In this document: positions 32,728 to 46,504 of the stretch, in pieces
Numbering within the stretch: the first letter of the stretch is position 1
Layout of the letters: each line of letters opens with the position of its first letter
Assembly (NCBI RefSeq): GCF_042477335.2
Contig: NC_091246.1
Location: 106,793,001 to 106,857,000, forward strand
Source: Ovis canadensis
Lineage: Eukaryota > Chordata > Mammalia > Artiodactyla > Bovidae
Direction: 5' to 3'
DNA: 64,000 nt
Made by a program: the position numbers and the translations under genes
The notes under the pieces: model-generated
What the model was told of the DNA's origin: nothing
The model's input: the letters and a program-made list of their open reading frames with translations, nothing else
Databases searched by the model: none

Positions 32728-33010
32728 GCTGCTGCTGCTGCTGCTGCTGCTGAGTCGCTTCAGTCATGTGTGACTCTGTGCAATCCCATAGATGGCAGCC
32801 CACCAGGCTCCCCCGCCCTGGGATTCTCCAGGCAAGAACACTGGAGTGGGTTGCCGTTTCCTTCTCCAATGCATGAAAGTGAAAAGTGAAAGTGAAGTCA
32901 CGAGTCGTGTCCAACTCTCAGCGACCCCATGGACTGCAGCCCACCAGGCTCCTCCATCCATGGGATTTTCCAAGCAAGAGTACTGGAGTGGGGTGCCATT
33001 GCCTTCTCCG
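32728..33010 (-). mobile_element. BOV-A2 SINE with exact TSD and (CTG)n tail
   Basis: 283-bp dimer with 11-bp duplications, gtatatgtact, at 32717-32727 and 33011-33021. Its 3' tail is a pure CTG run of eight to nine units at about 32725-32753. Confidence 0.95.
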
Positions 33011-33033
33011 GTATATGTACTACATATATATAC

Positions 33034-33057
<24 letters not shown>
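33034..33057. repeat. (GT)n microsatellite
   Basis: Twelve GT units following a TA-rich stretch. Confidence 0.9.
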
Positions 33058-33064
<7 letters not shown>

Positions 33065-35026
33065 TCAATAAAAACATGCAAGGAATCTCCATGTATTAAA
33101 TTGTCAAACATTAAGAATATTCAGTAATAAGATAATGAGTATGCTTAAATTACTGCATGCAGATGATTATAAAAGAAAAGAAGCATTTTTCCAAAGATTA
33201 AATGGATTTCCTTTCAGTATTTCAGTTTTAAATATGGCCTCAAATATAATGTATACTGTGTGATACTGAACTTTTTAGTTCTCCATCTAAAATCCATGTA
33301 TTTAACATTTTCCATTCTATTTTTTTCTCTGAAAACACTAGCTTGTTGTTTTTAAATTGTTGATAGAAACAAGATGGAATTGCAAGATCTTTAAAGACTT
33401 TTTCAATCTTCCTTATTTAAAATGGATTTTGTAAAACAAAAGAGCAAGTTTATGAAATTCTTATACATCCTTTTGCTTAAAAATAAAGTCAAGAGGCTTT
33501 AAAAATACCAAACTTCATACTAAAAAGGAAAATCTTAATTTTTAGGGGTTATGGAATATTATGTTTATAAATTAAACTTACTCCAAGTTGTATATGTCTA
33601 GATTGATGAATATCTGCCTTAGGTAAGCCATCATAGTCTTAACCTGCTTATTCATACTGTTTCTCTTTTCTTTTTTAGTTTCATCTTTAAAGAGTTTTAT
33701 TGAAATGTATCACAAAGACTCTAGGACATGAGCTGTGTACAAATATATTGGATTGGAGCGGATCTCAGAGGCCAGAGCTACATATAATTCAGACTGTGCT
33801 AAATCATATAAACATTTCGGCCTTTGTTTTATTTTTTAAGTCATTTTTATTATATGCTTTTTTTTTTTTTCTGGGCAGAGTGCCTTCAACTTGTCCTGTT
33901 TTCTTCTCTTTTATCAATCTTCTTTATTTACATAACAGTTTCCTTTGACTTATAACTTACAAACTGACATGAAGCTGTTTCTTTCTGGATCAGAAAAAGA
34001 AAATAAGTTATGTATTACTCTTTTTAATTAAACCATGTGGACATCTGGAAGCAGAATCTAAACCTGTCACCCTCTCATGATATAAAGCAAATATGTATTA
34101 TTCCACGGAGGAAACTAAAACAGAGGTGTTCTTTCCTCATCTCCCCACCTCATGGAAATAAGTTTAATTTATGGGAATTTCTGTGACAGGCAGTCTGTAC
34201 CAGAGAAGAAGGGCACAGCAATTACCTTGGAAAACAAAACAAAGTTTCATCAAATACCTCCTAGTTCCTGGAGAATTTGCTCAAACTCCATTTAATTTTT
34301 GACAGAGGGTTTAGCTCTATAGAAAGGGAAGGATAAACTTCCAAGCCAAACATTCTTAATAGATGCCAACTGCAGGAGAAACAATGGCATGTTGTTTCCT
34401 CAGTCATTCAGTCAAGTTTGTACTGTAAGACTTTATATACAAGGAAAATGTTTACAACACTCAGTGGCTGTGAGATGTGCCAGCTGGTGTGTTAAATGCA
34501 CTCACAATTAGCTAAGGTATTCCATTTCCTAATCTCTGTGTCTCAAACTAACAGGGTCACACACTGGTGTAGTGCTCTGAACAATTAAAAACAAGACAGA
34601 CACTGGCAGCAACAGGATTCAACCTATTACAGTGTATTCAGTGAGCTGAAAAATTACACAACTGAAAAAAATGCATTCTTGGGTCATCTGAGACCTAAAG
34701 GGGCATAATGTACCTGAATTGTTTAGCCACTAAATCCACAGCTCAACTATCGAGGAGGTATTATAGAAGCAGTCATAGGAGCTGAAATAGAGAGTGCTAT
34801 TTCAGTCTTTGTTAACATAGACTTATTGCTAGTCTGTGCTAACATAGAATTATTCTCTATGAAATAATCACATCCAATCTTAAAAACACAGCATTTTAAA
34901 ATATAAAGCTAATGCCTCCAACTCATGAACAGTGTTTCCATAAACAATCAAAGTAGTTTTACTTTGTACAAAGCAGTAGGTGTATAAAGCATTGATGTCC
35001 ACGACTGTAGCATACATGAACAGTGA
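33058..35026. other. Intergenic sequence, no recognised transposon
   Basis: An unusual ~2 kb gap in the transposon cover. Nothing coding could be supported. Confidence 0.5.
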
Positions 35027-35036
35027 TCTGCTACCT

Positions 35037-35306
35037 GCTGCTGCTGCTGCTAAGTCACTTCAGTCGTGTCCGACTCTGTGTGACCCCATAGACGGCAGCC
35101 CACCAGGCTCTGCCGTCCTCGGGATTCTCCAGGCAAGAACACTGGAGTGGGTTGCCATTTCCTTCTCCAATGCATGAAAGTGAAAAGTCAAAGTGAAGTC
35201 ACTCAGTCATGTCTGACTCTTAGCAACCTCATGGACTGCAGCCTACCAGGCTCCTCCGTCCATGGGATTTTCCAGGCAAGAGTACTGGAGTGGGGTGCCA
35301 TTGCCT
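35037..35306 (-). mobile_element. BOV-A2 SINE with exact TSD
   Basis: 270-bp dimer flanked by 10-bp duplications, tctgctacct, at 35027-35036 and 35307-35316. Confidence 0.95.
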
Positions 35307-35316
35307 TCTGCTACCT

Positions 35317-38300
35317 AATGGTCTTCTAAAAATGTCATTCAACTCTATTATATGGACAATTCTATGATTCTTAGAGTCGAGCCAGAATTATTACTCTAGT
35401 CTACCTACTGTCACTCATATAGAATAATAGTGCACACAAAACTCACCTTGAAGATGCTTCTCTTGACCTCTTGGACAGATTATATTTTCCCACTTTTAAC
35501 CTTGATCAAGAGACTGGTTTCTGCTCTGCTCTTCTCTCACTACCATTTCTAGCATCAAAGAAGGCTTTGGGATTCTCTGGGCCCATTCTGCAGATTTATA
35601 TGTTTTATGTCACCTTTCACTTGTGAAAAGCCTTTGTGGCTGCAGTTCTGGTGTTGAAAAAAAAAGACTCAAGTTTAGAGGAGCCTCAACACATGCTAAA
35701 ATCTCTTGCCAATATTTTAAAAATCCCCTCATTGTTGTAGCTTCCCTTGATAGCTGGACTCATGCCTGAGTGGCAGGTTAAGTCTTGTAGATCTCTGAGA
35801 TTTTAGGCTCCCTCAGGCTAGATTTCTAGAACTTGGAAACAATTTTGAGAAAGCAATTTCAAACCTTTGCTCTAAGCAAGAACTGACAGAATTTCCCATT
35901 ATAACAATTCCAACATGCATCTTTAAAGAACCAAAGCCAATGGATTTTCATCAGACTCAAAGAAAATATTGGCGCTTTTCAAAATCCATCAGAGTTCCTT
36001 TACAACCCAACTCTTTTCATAGGCAAAGTTATCTGGCTTATATTCAGAACTTCCATAGACAGATATTTAAACCACAGGTAGATGTGTTTTCACTTAAACA
36101 ATGACTTCCCACATATGCTATAGAAGACTTACCATTTTCATTGGATATCTGCATATGAAAATTAGCTTCAGTTTAAGCCACATCTTTCTGTGAAGTTTGA
36201 CAAAAGAAGGCAGCCAGGTTTGGAAGATTATGAATTCTGAGATGGAACTTGATTCATGGCTTCTAATAAAGATATTTTAATGCTCCTGCCAAATTCAGCA
36301 ACAAGCTTGCCAGAACGTAGAATCTCAAGTAAACGTATCCTTTAATCTTGTGTGAGAAAAGAAAACAAGCCCAAGAGCAACAAGGGCTGGATATAAGGGT
36401 TCGTTTCTATTACTTTTCCCAACAAAAGTCAGCTGCTCCCCCCAACCCCCCAAAAAGAAAAAAACACATCAGTAATATCTGGTATTGTTCACAGTCGTTA
36501 GCAAGAAGAGGGGACTCTTATCAGTTGAGTATCTCTACGGAGGAATGCCCCTTGTGTGTTACCTTCTTAAATATATGCATTATCCCCAATAAACAGAGAC
36601 AGTTTTGATAATCCAAATTAGTAGAGGTGAGAAGCAGCAGGGAGGGAGTAAGTCCAATCAAAATGACTAGCAATATACTCAACAGGGGTTGGCTTTCGAT
36701 TTTGTTTTTGTACTTGCATTGGAATATGGGTGTGTCTGGCATTCTGGGAATTTGCATTTCAGACAAAGTAATAAAAAGACCATAGAACCTAACTCAGAAA
36801 AGCTGGAGAGTCACTTTAGCTCTTCATCTGCTCAACTTCTGGTTACCACATTCCCTTCTGGGGGTAGCAACACATCCACTTCTCCAGTTATTATCTTAAT
36901 TAAGTGAAGTGTTGTATTTTTTGTTTCTCAGCCGGAAAGTGAAAGCACAATTTTGCAGGGAATGATGATGTAAAACTTGAGCAGTGGAGATGTGATTGTT
37001 TCCTTAGAAAATCAGTAGAATAAAATCAATCTGATTCTTGAGAAATTGTAACTTGTCACCCATTTTCAGAGATATTTAGCCTACTGCATTTGACAATTGC
37101 ATCCATTTTGCAAAACAAGACTGCTTCTGGAAATTTTACCTACACCCCCCACACACACACCCACAGTCACATCACACACACATCCCTCATCTCTGAGACT
37201 GAGACAGGGACAAACATCTAGGTAGTGATCCAGAAGAATAAAAATCCAAGGAAGACCAGTGGGAGAGGCGTTGTCTAGCAACGAAACAGGGAGAGACTAC
37301 TCAAGAATATCTTTCACCTGGAAGAGAAACAACGTCCCCCCCCCCCGGCCCCCCAATACCGGGTCAATGACATTACAAGACAAAAATATTTGAAAATTTA
37401 TTTAACCTATACATTCTATTTTCCAAGAGGTAAACATTTAGGTATTTGGCAGGTAGATTAAACCATATGTTCACTTGCACAGATAGTGCCATTTTGTGGC
37501 AGCTTAAAAACATTTTAATATATGATTTTGCTGTTTTACAATAATTTTCCTAATTCTAATTCCTTTGAATTACTGATTGAGATGAAAGAAACAGAGTGCA
37601 CAGATTCTTCAAGCTTGAAAAGTTGTTTACCACAAAATGTTTCATTTTTCTCAGAGTTGTCTCATAAGGACAGATATCTGTAAACAGTGAGAATTTGGGG
37701 ACTTGGCTGATACACTGGTTATGGAAAGTCGTGCTCTGTCGCCAAGTTCCAGAGATGTTTGCACAGTGTCTAGGTGATTGGATTATATACATGGCAACGT
37801 GACAAATATTAGTTACACAAATCAAATTCTTAAAAGTATCCAATGATGGGACATCCTAAGTTAAAAATTAGAGATTCATCCCTTTTCTAAAATGAAAACA
37901 AAAAGTTAACATCACTTCTTGTTTTATCAATCCATGCAAAAGCAAATAAAATAAAATGTTATTAAATTGTTAAATCCCACAATTGATGCTTTTAACTAAC
38001 ATCTTTGTTGTAGAAAGTGACAGCATATATTAGTAGAGCACTCACAAGGTCATCAGTAAGATCTAGCTTAACTCAATGTGGCATTTTTACTCAATGAAGA
38101 GAATTTGTTCTGGAAAAACAGGTTAAGAAAAACAACAGAAATGGGGAAATATAATTGCATATTCATAAGCCACACCAAACAGAAAAAAATAGAAAAGAAA
38201 CATGAGTGCCGTTTGACATAGTTGGCGTAAATAATGACTGAAATTATGAGTTGTAAGTACAAAGTCAAAATAGATGAACTAGTGTGTATATAAAAGAAGG

Positions 38301-38570
38301 CTATTTCTTCTATTATGCTTCTAGAACTTATTGCAATAGACATCAGAGAAACATATTATATAACAAAAAGGAAAAAGATGGTCATTATTTTTCAAGGGAC
38401 TTGCATTTAGCCATCCAAAGGTTGTGGCACAAACTATAGATTATATTAATATTCCATCTATTTTTTTTTAACAAAATGCCAGTTTGGATGATTCTTATAT
38501 CCTTCAGTCTCATTACACTGGAATAGCTGCACTTAAGCTACAAATTTACACAGTAATAGAGCAACCAAAA
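35317..38570. other. Intergenic sequence, no recognised transposon
   Basis: The longest stretch of the window without an element I can name (3.25 kb). It includes CA-rich text near 37140-37190 and a C11 run at 37336-37346. No exon or RNA gene could be supported. Confidence 0.5.
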
Positions 38571-38585
38571 CTATATATAATTTCA
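38571..38585. repeat. Target-site duplication of L1, left
   Basis: ctatatataatttca. It matches 47323-47337 (ctagatgtaatttca) at 13 of 15 positions. Confidence 0.8.
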
Positions 38586-39640
38586 GGGGGGAGAACAAGA
38601 TGGCGGAGGAGTAGGTGGATGTGGGGTACATCTCTCTCCAAGGATACATCAGGAATACACCTTCAGACAAGAAAGTGCATGCAGAGCACCAGCTGATAGC
38701 GGACTGGTGTACCTGATGAGTGGAAAAGAATATATAGACCCATGAAAAACTCCGTAGGATGAAGGAACTAGGGGGGAAAACAGGAGTATTAGTAGGACTG
38801 GGCCTTCCCTCGGCAGGTGGGGGAACTGAAGCAGGGGTCCAATCCCCACATAGGGGCAATTGTCTGAGTCAGGGAGAAACATTTAAGGCTGAGAGTGAAA
38901 CAGCTGATCTCTGGCAGCCTAAATGGAATGAGAATCAGGCAGTCCTTGCCATAGCCATACATACCTTAGAGAGGGACACAGATCCCCTAGAAAATGCAGC
39001 AGCTGGGAGCTGGAGTTTAGGGGTCATAGAGCAATCCCTGGGTGAGGACTGCTGTTGACTGAAAAGAGACAGATCGAGGGGATGTTCGAGAGAGGAGACT
39101 ATGGTGGGAAATGCCTGTGGAGGAAAGCTGAGCAGCCCTGGAAGCAAGGCGACACTGCTGAGTCATGCATAGGGGGTGGAGCCATCACCATAGCCACTCT
39201 TCCACCACACACCATCATTGGCAGCTGAACAGTAGAGAGGCTGGCCCATCAAATGCCTGACTCACTGAACTGCAGAGTAGGAACCCACCCAGGGTGCCCC
39301 TTTAAGTCCCTGACCCGCTATCTACAGAGTAGGACCCCAGCCAGGGAGGCCCCCTCTATGTGCCTGACATGCCGAACAACAGAGAAGGACCCCAGGCAAA
39401 GAAGCCCTCTAAGTGCCTGAATGGGCAGAGCTATGCAGAAAGACTGGCCAAAGAGGTCTTCTGATCACAAGCTACAAGATGCTCGAAAAAAGACGGATAA
39501 GACAATAACTCCCACGCGGTGGAGGCAGTCCATGTCTCTGCACACTTGGGGCCACCAAGGTCCTCACAAGCCAGGCAGCCGTGCCATCTTCACATTCAGT
39601 TCTCACTGGGGCAAGAGCTGCCACAGGCAAATAAAGTCTG

Positions 39641-39851
39641 CTTCCCTGGTGGCTCAGAGGTTAAAGTGTCTGCCTGCAATGCGGGAGACCTGGGTTCAAT
39701 CCCTGGGTTGGGAAGATCCCCTGGAGAAGGAAATGGCAACCCACTCCAGTATTCTTGCCTGGAGAATCCCAGGGACGGAGGAGCCTGGTGGGCTGCAGTC
39801 CACAGGGTCCAAAAAGAGTCGGACACAACTGAGCGACTTCACTTTCACTTT
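39641..39851 (+). mobile_element. Bov-tA SINE in the L1 5' UTR
   Basis: Complete copy: head 'cttccctggtggctcagagg', box-B-like 'gggttcaatccctggg', body, and end 'gcgacttcactttcactttc'. Confidence 0.9.
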
Positions 39852-39861
39852 CTTTCTATAT

Positions 39862-39990
39862 GTGCAGGGTCACTTTGGTAGTGTTCAGCTCTTTGTGAAC
39901 TTGTAGACTGTGGCCTGCCAGGCTTCTCTGTCAGGAAAGGTGGGTTCTCCAGGCAAGAATACTGGAGCATATTGGCCAATATTTGTTACC
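39862..39990 (-). mobile_element. Bov-tA fragment, opposite orientation
   Basis: Reversed SINE body ('tgtggcctgccaggcttctc', 'ggcaagaatactggagcata') directly next to the preceding copy. It is more diverged and lacks the tRNA-like head. Confidence 0.65.
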
Positions 39991-40674
39991 ATACTCTTCT
40001 AAAGCACTATATTTCCTGCTGCCCTAGCCATCAACTCCCCTGAATACCTGCCACCCAAGCAGCTGCACCACCTCCACACCTGTCCCTCACAGGGGCAAAC
40101 CCAAGTCCTCCAAGTCAGCCTCAGGAGCAAACCCCAGTGGATGACCCAAGTGCAGAGGTGGAAATAAAACCACAGTTGAAACTCAAGGGCAGTGTGACTA
40201 AGGAAGAAGACCCAAAGCCTTCCCACCAGCTGTACAAGCTGCAGATTAAATCCACGTGATCAACTAGCCAGACTCTGTGTCTATGGAATATATAAAAGGT
40301 CATTGAGAACTCCCACAAAAGGAAACACTAGTTCTGATAGCTGTGGACATTGGAGGCAAGAACACAGGTGAGTAAGACCAGATTAGAAACTGAGCTGCCC
40401 CCACAGCAGGTCCAGAGACCAGCTCAGTGTTAGAGGGCATCCTAGGAAGGTGAGGGGGACTGAGACACCCAGCAAGGGAAAGGACTCTGACAGCAGTGAC
40501 TCAAGAGAAACAGTTATTATTCTTATGTTTTGACTTGTTCTGTAGATTCTTCTGGATTTTTTTCTTTTTCTTTTCCTACCCTCCCCTGCCCCCCCATTGT
40601 AGTTGTTGAGTTTACTGACACTATGAAATCTAATTAAGCTTTAGAGCTTTTTCTCTTTTTCCTCAGTCAGATTT

Positions 40675-41640
40675 TTTATTGTTGTTATTAATCTCTGCCT
40701 CTACATTGGGCTTTTGCAGTTCTAGGAGTTTTCCTTTTTTTCTCTCTCTCTTTTTTTTAATTTAAATTTTTTAAACCTATTAGTACTTTTTCTACATTTA
40801 TTCCTTTGTTTGCTTTTCCTACTGTTCTTTTCCCCTTGCACTTAAATCTTTCATATATATAAATTTTCTTTATCTACCTCTATTTTACTTTGCATATATA
40901 TTCTTTCTTTCTTTCCTTTCCTCTCAACATATTTGTTATTTTTATTTTCATTGCTTTATTCCCCAGTTGGCACCTTGCTTTAGTTTTGTGTTCCAGTTTA
41001 TGCTTTAGCTAGTTTTGTTCTGGTAGACATAATTTTTTGTTCCCTTTGTTTGCTGGGTAAATCTATTGTCTTTTATTTTTGTTGGACAGTTTTGATTTTG
41101 CTTATGAGCGTATATGTATATGTGTGTATTCAGTTACACTTTTTATTGTTGTTCTAAACCTCTGCCTCTATGCTGGGCTTCTGTAGTTCTGTGGAGTTCT
41201 CCTTCTTTTTCCTTTTCTCTTTCTTCTTCCATTTTTTTTCTCTTTTTTATAATTTTGTTTTAATTTTTTAAACCTGTTATATTTTTCTACATTTATTCCT
41301 TTGCCTCCCTCTCCTACTGTTCTTTCCCCCTGGCAGTTAATCTTTAATGTATATAAATCTTCTTCATCTACCTCTATTTAACTTTGCATATCTACTTGTT
41401 CTTTCTTTCTTTTTTTTTTCTCTCCTTTCCTCTCAACATATTTGTTAGTTTTATTTTCACTATTTTATTCCCCAGTTTATGCTTTAATTTTGTTTTTGAG
41501 TTTGTGCTTTACTTAGTTCTATTCTGGTAGAAAATTTCTTGGTTTCATTTGTTCCCCAGGTCAATCTATTGTACTTTATTTTTGTTGGACTGTTTTGATT
41601 TTGCTTATGGGTGTATATGTATATGTGCATATTCCATTAT
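40675..41640. repeat. Two-copy ~466-bp tandem duplication in the L1 5' UTR
   Basis: Unit 1 begins about 40675 and unit 2 about 41141. Shared ordered landmarks include 'ctctgcctctacattgggct' versus 'ctctgcctctatgctgggct', 'ctacatttattcctttg', 'ctctcaacatatttgtta' and 'attttgcttatg'. The duplication is strongly pyrimidine-rich. Confidence 0.8.
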
Positions 41641-41934
41641 TTTAATTATTATTTGCCTGATTTTGTAACTGCCATTTTTCTGGGGTTCTCTTTGGTTTCT
41701 CATTTTTGGATATGTGTTTTAATCTCACTTAATGCCATAACAAGCCACTTGTGGAATCTTCATTCCTGATCAGAGATCAACCCCTGAGCCTTTGGAGTGG
41801 AAATACTGACTCCAAGACCCTAGACTACCAGAGAAATAACCCTAGGAGGTATCACATAGTGAGAACTCATACAAAAGAAACCACTGGAATATAAGACCCA
41901 GCAACACCCAACTACCAGTAGCACCCTGTGCAGG

Positions 41935-43048
41935 ATGCCTCATCTAAACAAGAAACAAAACAAAAACACAAATCCAATCAGTAGACAGGATTACCACCTC
42001 ACTCAGCATTGCCCTTCAGAGAAAAAACAAACAAACAAAACTCAGCACAAATCTCACAAAGCTAACACAAACCACTGGACCAACCTTAGGAGGGAAGAAA
42101 CCAGAGGGAAAAAAGAATTCAGCCTTGAAGCCTGGGGAAAAAAGACCTCAAACACAATAAGTTTTAAAAATAAATAAATAATGAAAAGGCAGAGAAATAC
42201 TACACAAATGAAGGAACAAACTAGAAACACAGACATCCAAATAAATGAGGAGGAAATAGGCAAACTACCTGATAGAGAATTCAGAATAATGATAGTAAAG
42301 ATGATCAAAACCTTGAAAACAAAATGGAGAAAATGTAAGAATCAATTAACAGAGACCTAGAAGAATTAAAGAGTAATGATGCAGAGACAAACACAATTGC
42401 TGAAATTAAAACTACTCTAGAAGGAATCAATAGTAGAATATCTGAAGCAGAAGAACGCATCAGTCAGCTGGAAGATAAAATGGTGGAAATAACTTCTGAA
42501 GAGCAAAATAAACTAAAAAGAATGAAAAGAACTGAGGACAGTCTCAGAGACCTCTGGGACAATATCAAACACTCCAACATTTGAATTATAGGGGTCCCAG
42601 AAGAAAAAGAGAAAAAGAAAGGGTATGAGAAAATTGTTGAAGAGATTATAGTTTCCTTTCCCCAACATGGAAAAGGAAATAGTCAATCAAGTCCAAAAGG
42701 CACAAAGAGTCCCACACAGGATAAACTCAAGGAGAAACATGAGAAAACACATACTAGTCAAACTAAAAAAGACTAAACACAAAGAAAGAATATTAAAAGC
42801 AGCAAGGGAAAAGCAATAAGTAACATACAAGGGAAACCCCATATGCTTGACAGCTGATCTTTCAGCAGAAACTCTGGAGGCCAGAAGGGAATGGCAGGAT
42901 ATATTTAAAGTACTGAAAGGGGAAAATCTACAACCAAGATTACTGTACCTAGAAAGGCTCTCATTCAAAATTGATGGAGAAATAAAAAGCTTTTCACACA
43001 AGCAAAAGTTAGGAGAATTCAGTACCACCAAACCAGCTTTATAACAAA
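41935..43048 (+). pseudogene. L1 ORF1 remnant (RNA-binding protein)
   Basis: ORF1p is the L1 nucleic-acid chaperone that coats L1 RNA. It begins MPHLNKKQNKN. Later segments read DLWDNIKHSNI near 42555 and LTADLSAETLEARREWQDIF near 42846. An in-frame stop lies at 42175-42177, a probable one-base loss occurs near 42307, and further breaks follow. The last segment (42847-43044) ends at TAA where the reading suggests an ancestral CAA, so the final residues are cut off. It cannot give an intact protein. Confidence 0.8.
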
Positions 43049-43126
43049 TGTTAAAAGGGACTTATATAGTCAAAAAACACAAGAGAAGAAAAAAGATCTA
43101 CAAAAGCATCCCCCAAAATTAAGAAA

Positions 43127-46100
43127 ATGGCAATAGGAACATATATATTAATAATTACTTTAAATGAAAATGGATTAAATACTCCAATAAAAAGACACAG
43201 ACTGGCTGAATGGATACATAAACAAGACCCACATATATGCTGTCTACAAGAAACCCACTTCAGACCTAAAGACACATATAGACAGAAAGTGAGAGGATGG
43301 GAAAAAATATTCCCTGAAAATGGGAAGCAAAAGAAAGCTGGAGTAGCATTCTTCTTATCAGACAAAATAGACCTTAAAATAAAGAAGATTACAAGAGATA
43401 AGGAAGGGCACTACATAATGATCAAGTGATCAATCCAAGAGGAAGGCATAACAACTATAAATATGTATGCACCCAACATAGGAGTACCTCAATACATAAG
43501 ACAAGCACTAACAGACATAAAAGAAGAAATTGGCAGTAACACAATAATAGAAGGAGACTTTAACACCCTACTAACACCAATGGACAGATCATCCAAACAG
43601 AAAATTAATAAGGAAACACAAGTCTTAAATGATATATTAGATGAGATGGATCTCATTCAAATCTTCAGGACATTCCATCCAAATGCAGGAGAATACACCT
43701 TCTTCTCAAGTGCACATGGAACATTCTCCAGGATAGACCATATCTTGAGTCACAAATCAAACCTCAGTAAATTTAAGAAAATTGAGATCATATCAAGCAT
43801 CTTCTCCAACCACAACCCTACCAGAGTAGATATCAATTACAAGAAAAAAAAAACAGTAAAAAACACAAACACATGGAGATTGAACAACAAGTTTGTAAAT
43901 AAGCAACAGGTTACTGAAGAAATCAAAAGGGAAATAAAAAAATTTCTAGAAACAAATGTCAGTGAAAACACAACTCAAAATCTATGAGATGCAGCAAAAG
44001 AAATCCAAAGAGTTTATAACAATAAAATCCTACCTCAAGAAACAAGAAAGACATTGAATAGACAACCTAACTTTACACCTAAAGCAACTGGAAAAAGAAA
44101 AACAAAAAATTCCCAATATTAGTAGAAGGAAAGAAATCATAAAGATCTGAGCAGAAATAATTGAAAAAGAAATGAAAGAAACAATAGTAAAGATTAATAA
44201 AACTAAAAGTTGGTTCTTTCAGAAGATAAACAAAATTGACAAGTCTTTGGCCAGACTCATCAAGAAAAAAGAGAGAAGAATCAAATCAACAAAATTATAA
44301 ATGAAAAAGGAGAGGTTACAACAGACAATGCAGAAACACAAAGGGATTATAAGAGATTATTATGAACAGCTATATGGCAATAAAATGGATAACCTGGAAG
44401 AAATGGACAGATTCTTAGAAAAGTTCAATCTTCCAAGACTGAACCAGGAAGAAATAGAAATTATGAACAACCCCAGTTACAAGCACTGAAATTGAAGCTG
44501 TGATAAAAAATCTCCTAGAAAACAAAAGCCCAGGACCAGATGGCTTCACAGGAGAATTCTATCAAAATTTAGAGAAGAGCTAATGCCTATCCCTCTAAAA
44601 CTCTTTCAAAAAATTGCAGAGGAGAGGAAGGAACACTTCCAAACTTATTCTACGAGGCCACCATCACCCTGATACCAAAGCCAGACAAAGACAAAACAAA
44701 ACATGAAAACTACAGGTCAATATCACTGATGAACATAGATGCAAAAAATCCTCAACAAAATTTTAGCAAACAAAATTCAGCAACATATCAAAAAGGCTCA
44801 TACTCCATGATCAAGTTGGGTTTATTCCAGGAATGCAAGGATTCTTCAATATATTCAAATCAATCAATGTGATACACCATATTAACAAACTGAAAGATAA
44901 AAACCATATGATAATCTCAATAGATGCAGAAAAAGCCTTTGACAAAATTCAGCACCCATTTATCATAAAAACTCTTGAAAAAAGGGCATAGAAGGAATCT
45001 ATAGTAAAGGCCATATACAATAAGCTTATAGCAAACATTATTCTCAATGGAGAAAATCTGAAAGCATTCGCCCTAATTAGGAACAAGACAAAAGTGTCCA
45101 ATTTCACCACTATTATTCAACATAGTTCAGCAAGTCCTAGCTACAGCAATCAAAGAAGAAAAAGAAATAAAAGGTACCCACATCAGAAAAGGAGAAGTAA
45201 AGCTCTCACTGTTTGCAGATGACATGATACTGTACATAGAAAACCCTAAAGATAATATCAGAAAATTACTAGAGCTAATCAGTGAATTTAGCAAAGTTGC
45301 AGGATACAAAATCAATTCATAGAAATCACTTGCATTTCTATATACTAACAATGAAAAATCAGAAAGAGAAATTAAGGAATCAATCCCATTCACCATTGTA
45401 AGAAAAAGAATTAAATATCTAGGAATAAACTTACCTAAGGAGACAAAAGAACTATACACACAAAATTATAAGACACTGATGAAAGAAATCAAAGATGACA
45501 TAAACAGATGGAGAGATATTCCATGTTCCTCAGTAGGAAGAATCAATATTGTGAAAATGACTATACTACCAAATGCAATCTACAGATTCAATGTGATCCC
45601 TATCAAATTACCAATGGCATTTTTCACAGAACTAGAACAAAAAATTTCACAATTCATATGGAAACACAAAAGACCCCAAATAGCAAAAGCAGTCTTGAGA
45701 AAGAAGAATGCAGCTGGAGGAATCAACCTTCTTGATTTCAGATTATACTGCAAACCTACAGTCATCAAGACAGTACTGTACTGGCACAAAAACAGAAATA
45801 TAGACCAATGGAACAAGATAGAAAGCCCAGAAATAAACCCATGCTCCTATGGGTACCATATTTTTGACAAAGGAGGCAAGAATATACAATGGGGCAAAGA
45901 CAGCCTCTTCAATAAATGGTGCTGGGAAGAATGGACAGCTACATGTAAAAGAATGAAATTAGAACACTTCCTAACACCATACACAAAGATAAATTCAAAA
46001 TGGATTAAAGACCTAAATGTAAGACCAGGAAGTATAAAACTCTTGGAGGAAAACATCAACAGAACACTCGATGACATAAATCAAAGCAAGAGCCTCTATG

Positions 46101-46504
46101 ACCCACCTCCTAGAGTAATGGAAATAAAAACAAAAGTAAACAAGTGGGACCTGATTAAACTTAAAACGGTTTGCACAGCAAAGGAAACTATAAGCAAGGT
46201 GAAAAGACAACCCTTAGAATGGGAGAAAATAATAGCAAATGAAACAACTGACAAAAGATTAATTTCCAAAACATACAAGCAGCTCACAAAACTCAATGCC
46301 AGAAAAACAAACAGCCCAATCAAAAAGTGGGGAAAGGACCTAAACAGACATTTCTCCAAAGAAGACATACAGATGGCTAACAAACACATGAAGAGATGCT
46401 CAACATCGCTCATTATTAGAGAAATGCAAATCAAAACCACAATGAGATATCACCTCACACTGGTCAGAATGACCCTCATTAAAAAGTCTACAAACAATAA
46501 ATGA
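43127..46504 (+). pseudogene. L1 ORF2 remnant (endonuclease and reverse transcriptase)
   Basis: ORF2p nicks target DNA and reverse-transcribes L1 RNA. The endonuclease part is readable at 43127-43987 with LQETHF, the DFN of EGDFNTLL near 43550 and RIDHILSH near 43733. It is interrupted by TGA stops at 43427-43429 and 43985-43987. RT sequence follows in short frames (44301-44489 and others), with the catalytic FADD at 45212-45223. The C-terminal 341 codons (45479-46504) are open, include the Cys-poor tail [16 protein letters not shown], and end at the expected stop. At 3.38 kb it is shorter than usual, consistent with small deletions. Confidence 0.85.

Noticed and set aside
45479-46504. 341-codon ORF considered as an independent gene
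   Set aside because: It is the C-terminal part of L1 ORF2, in frame with the expected L1 stop.
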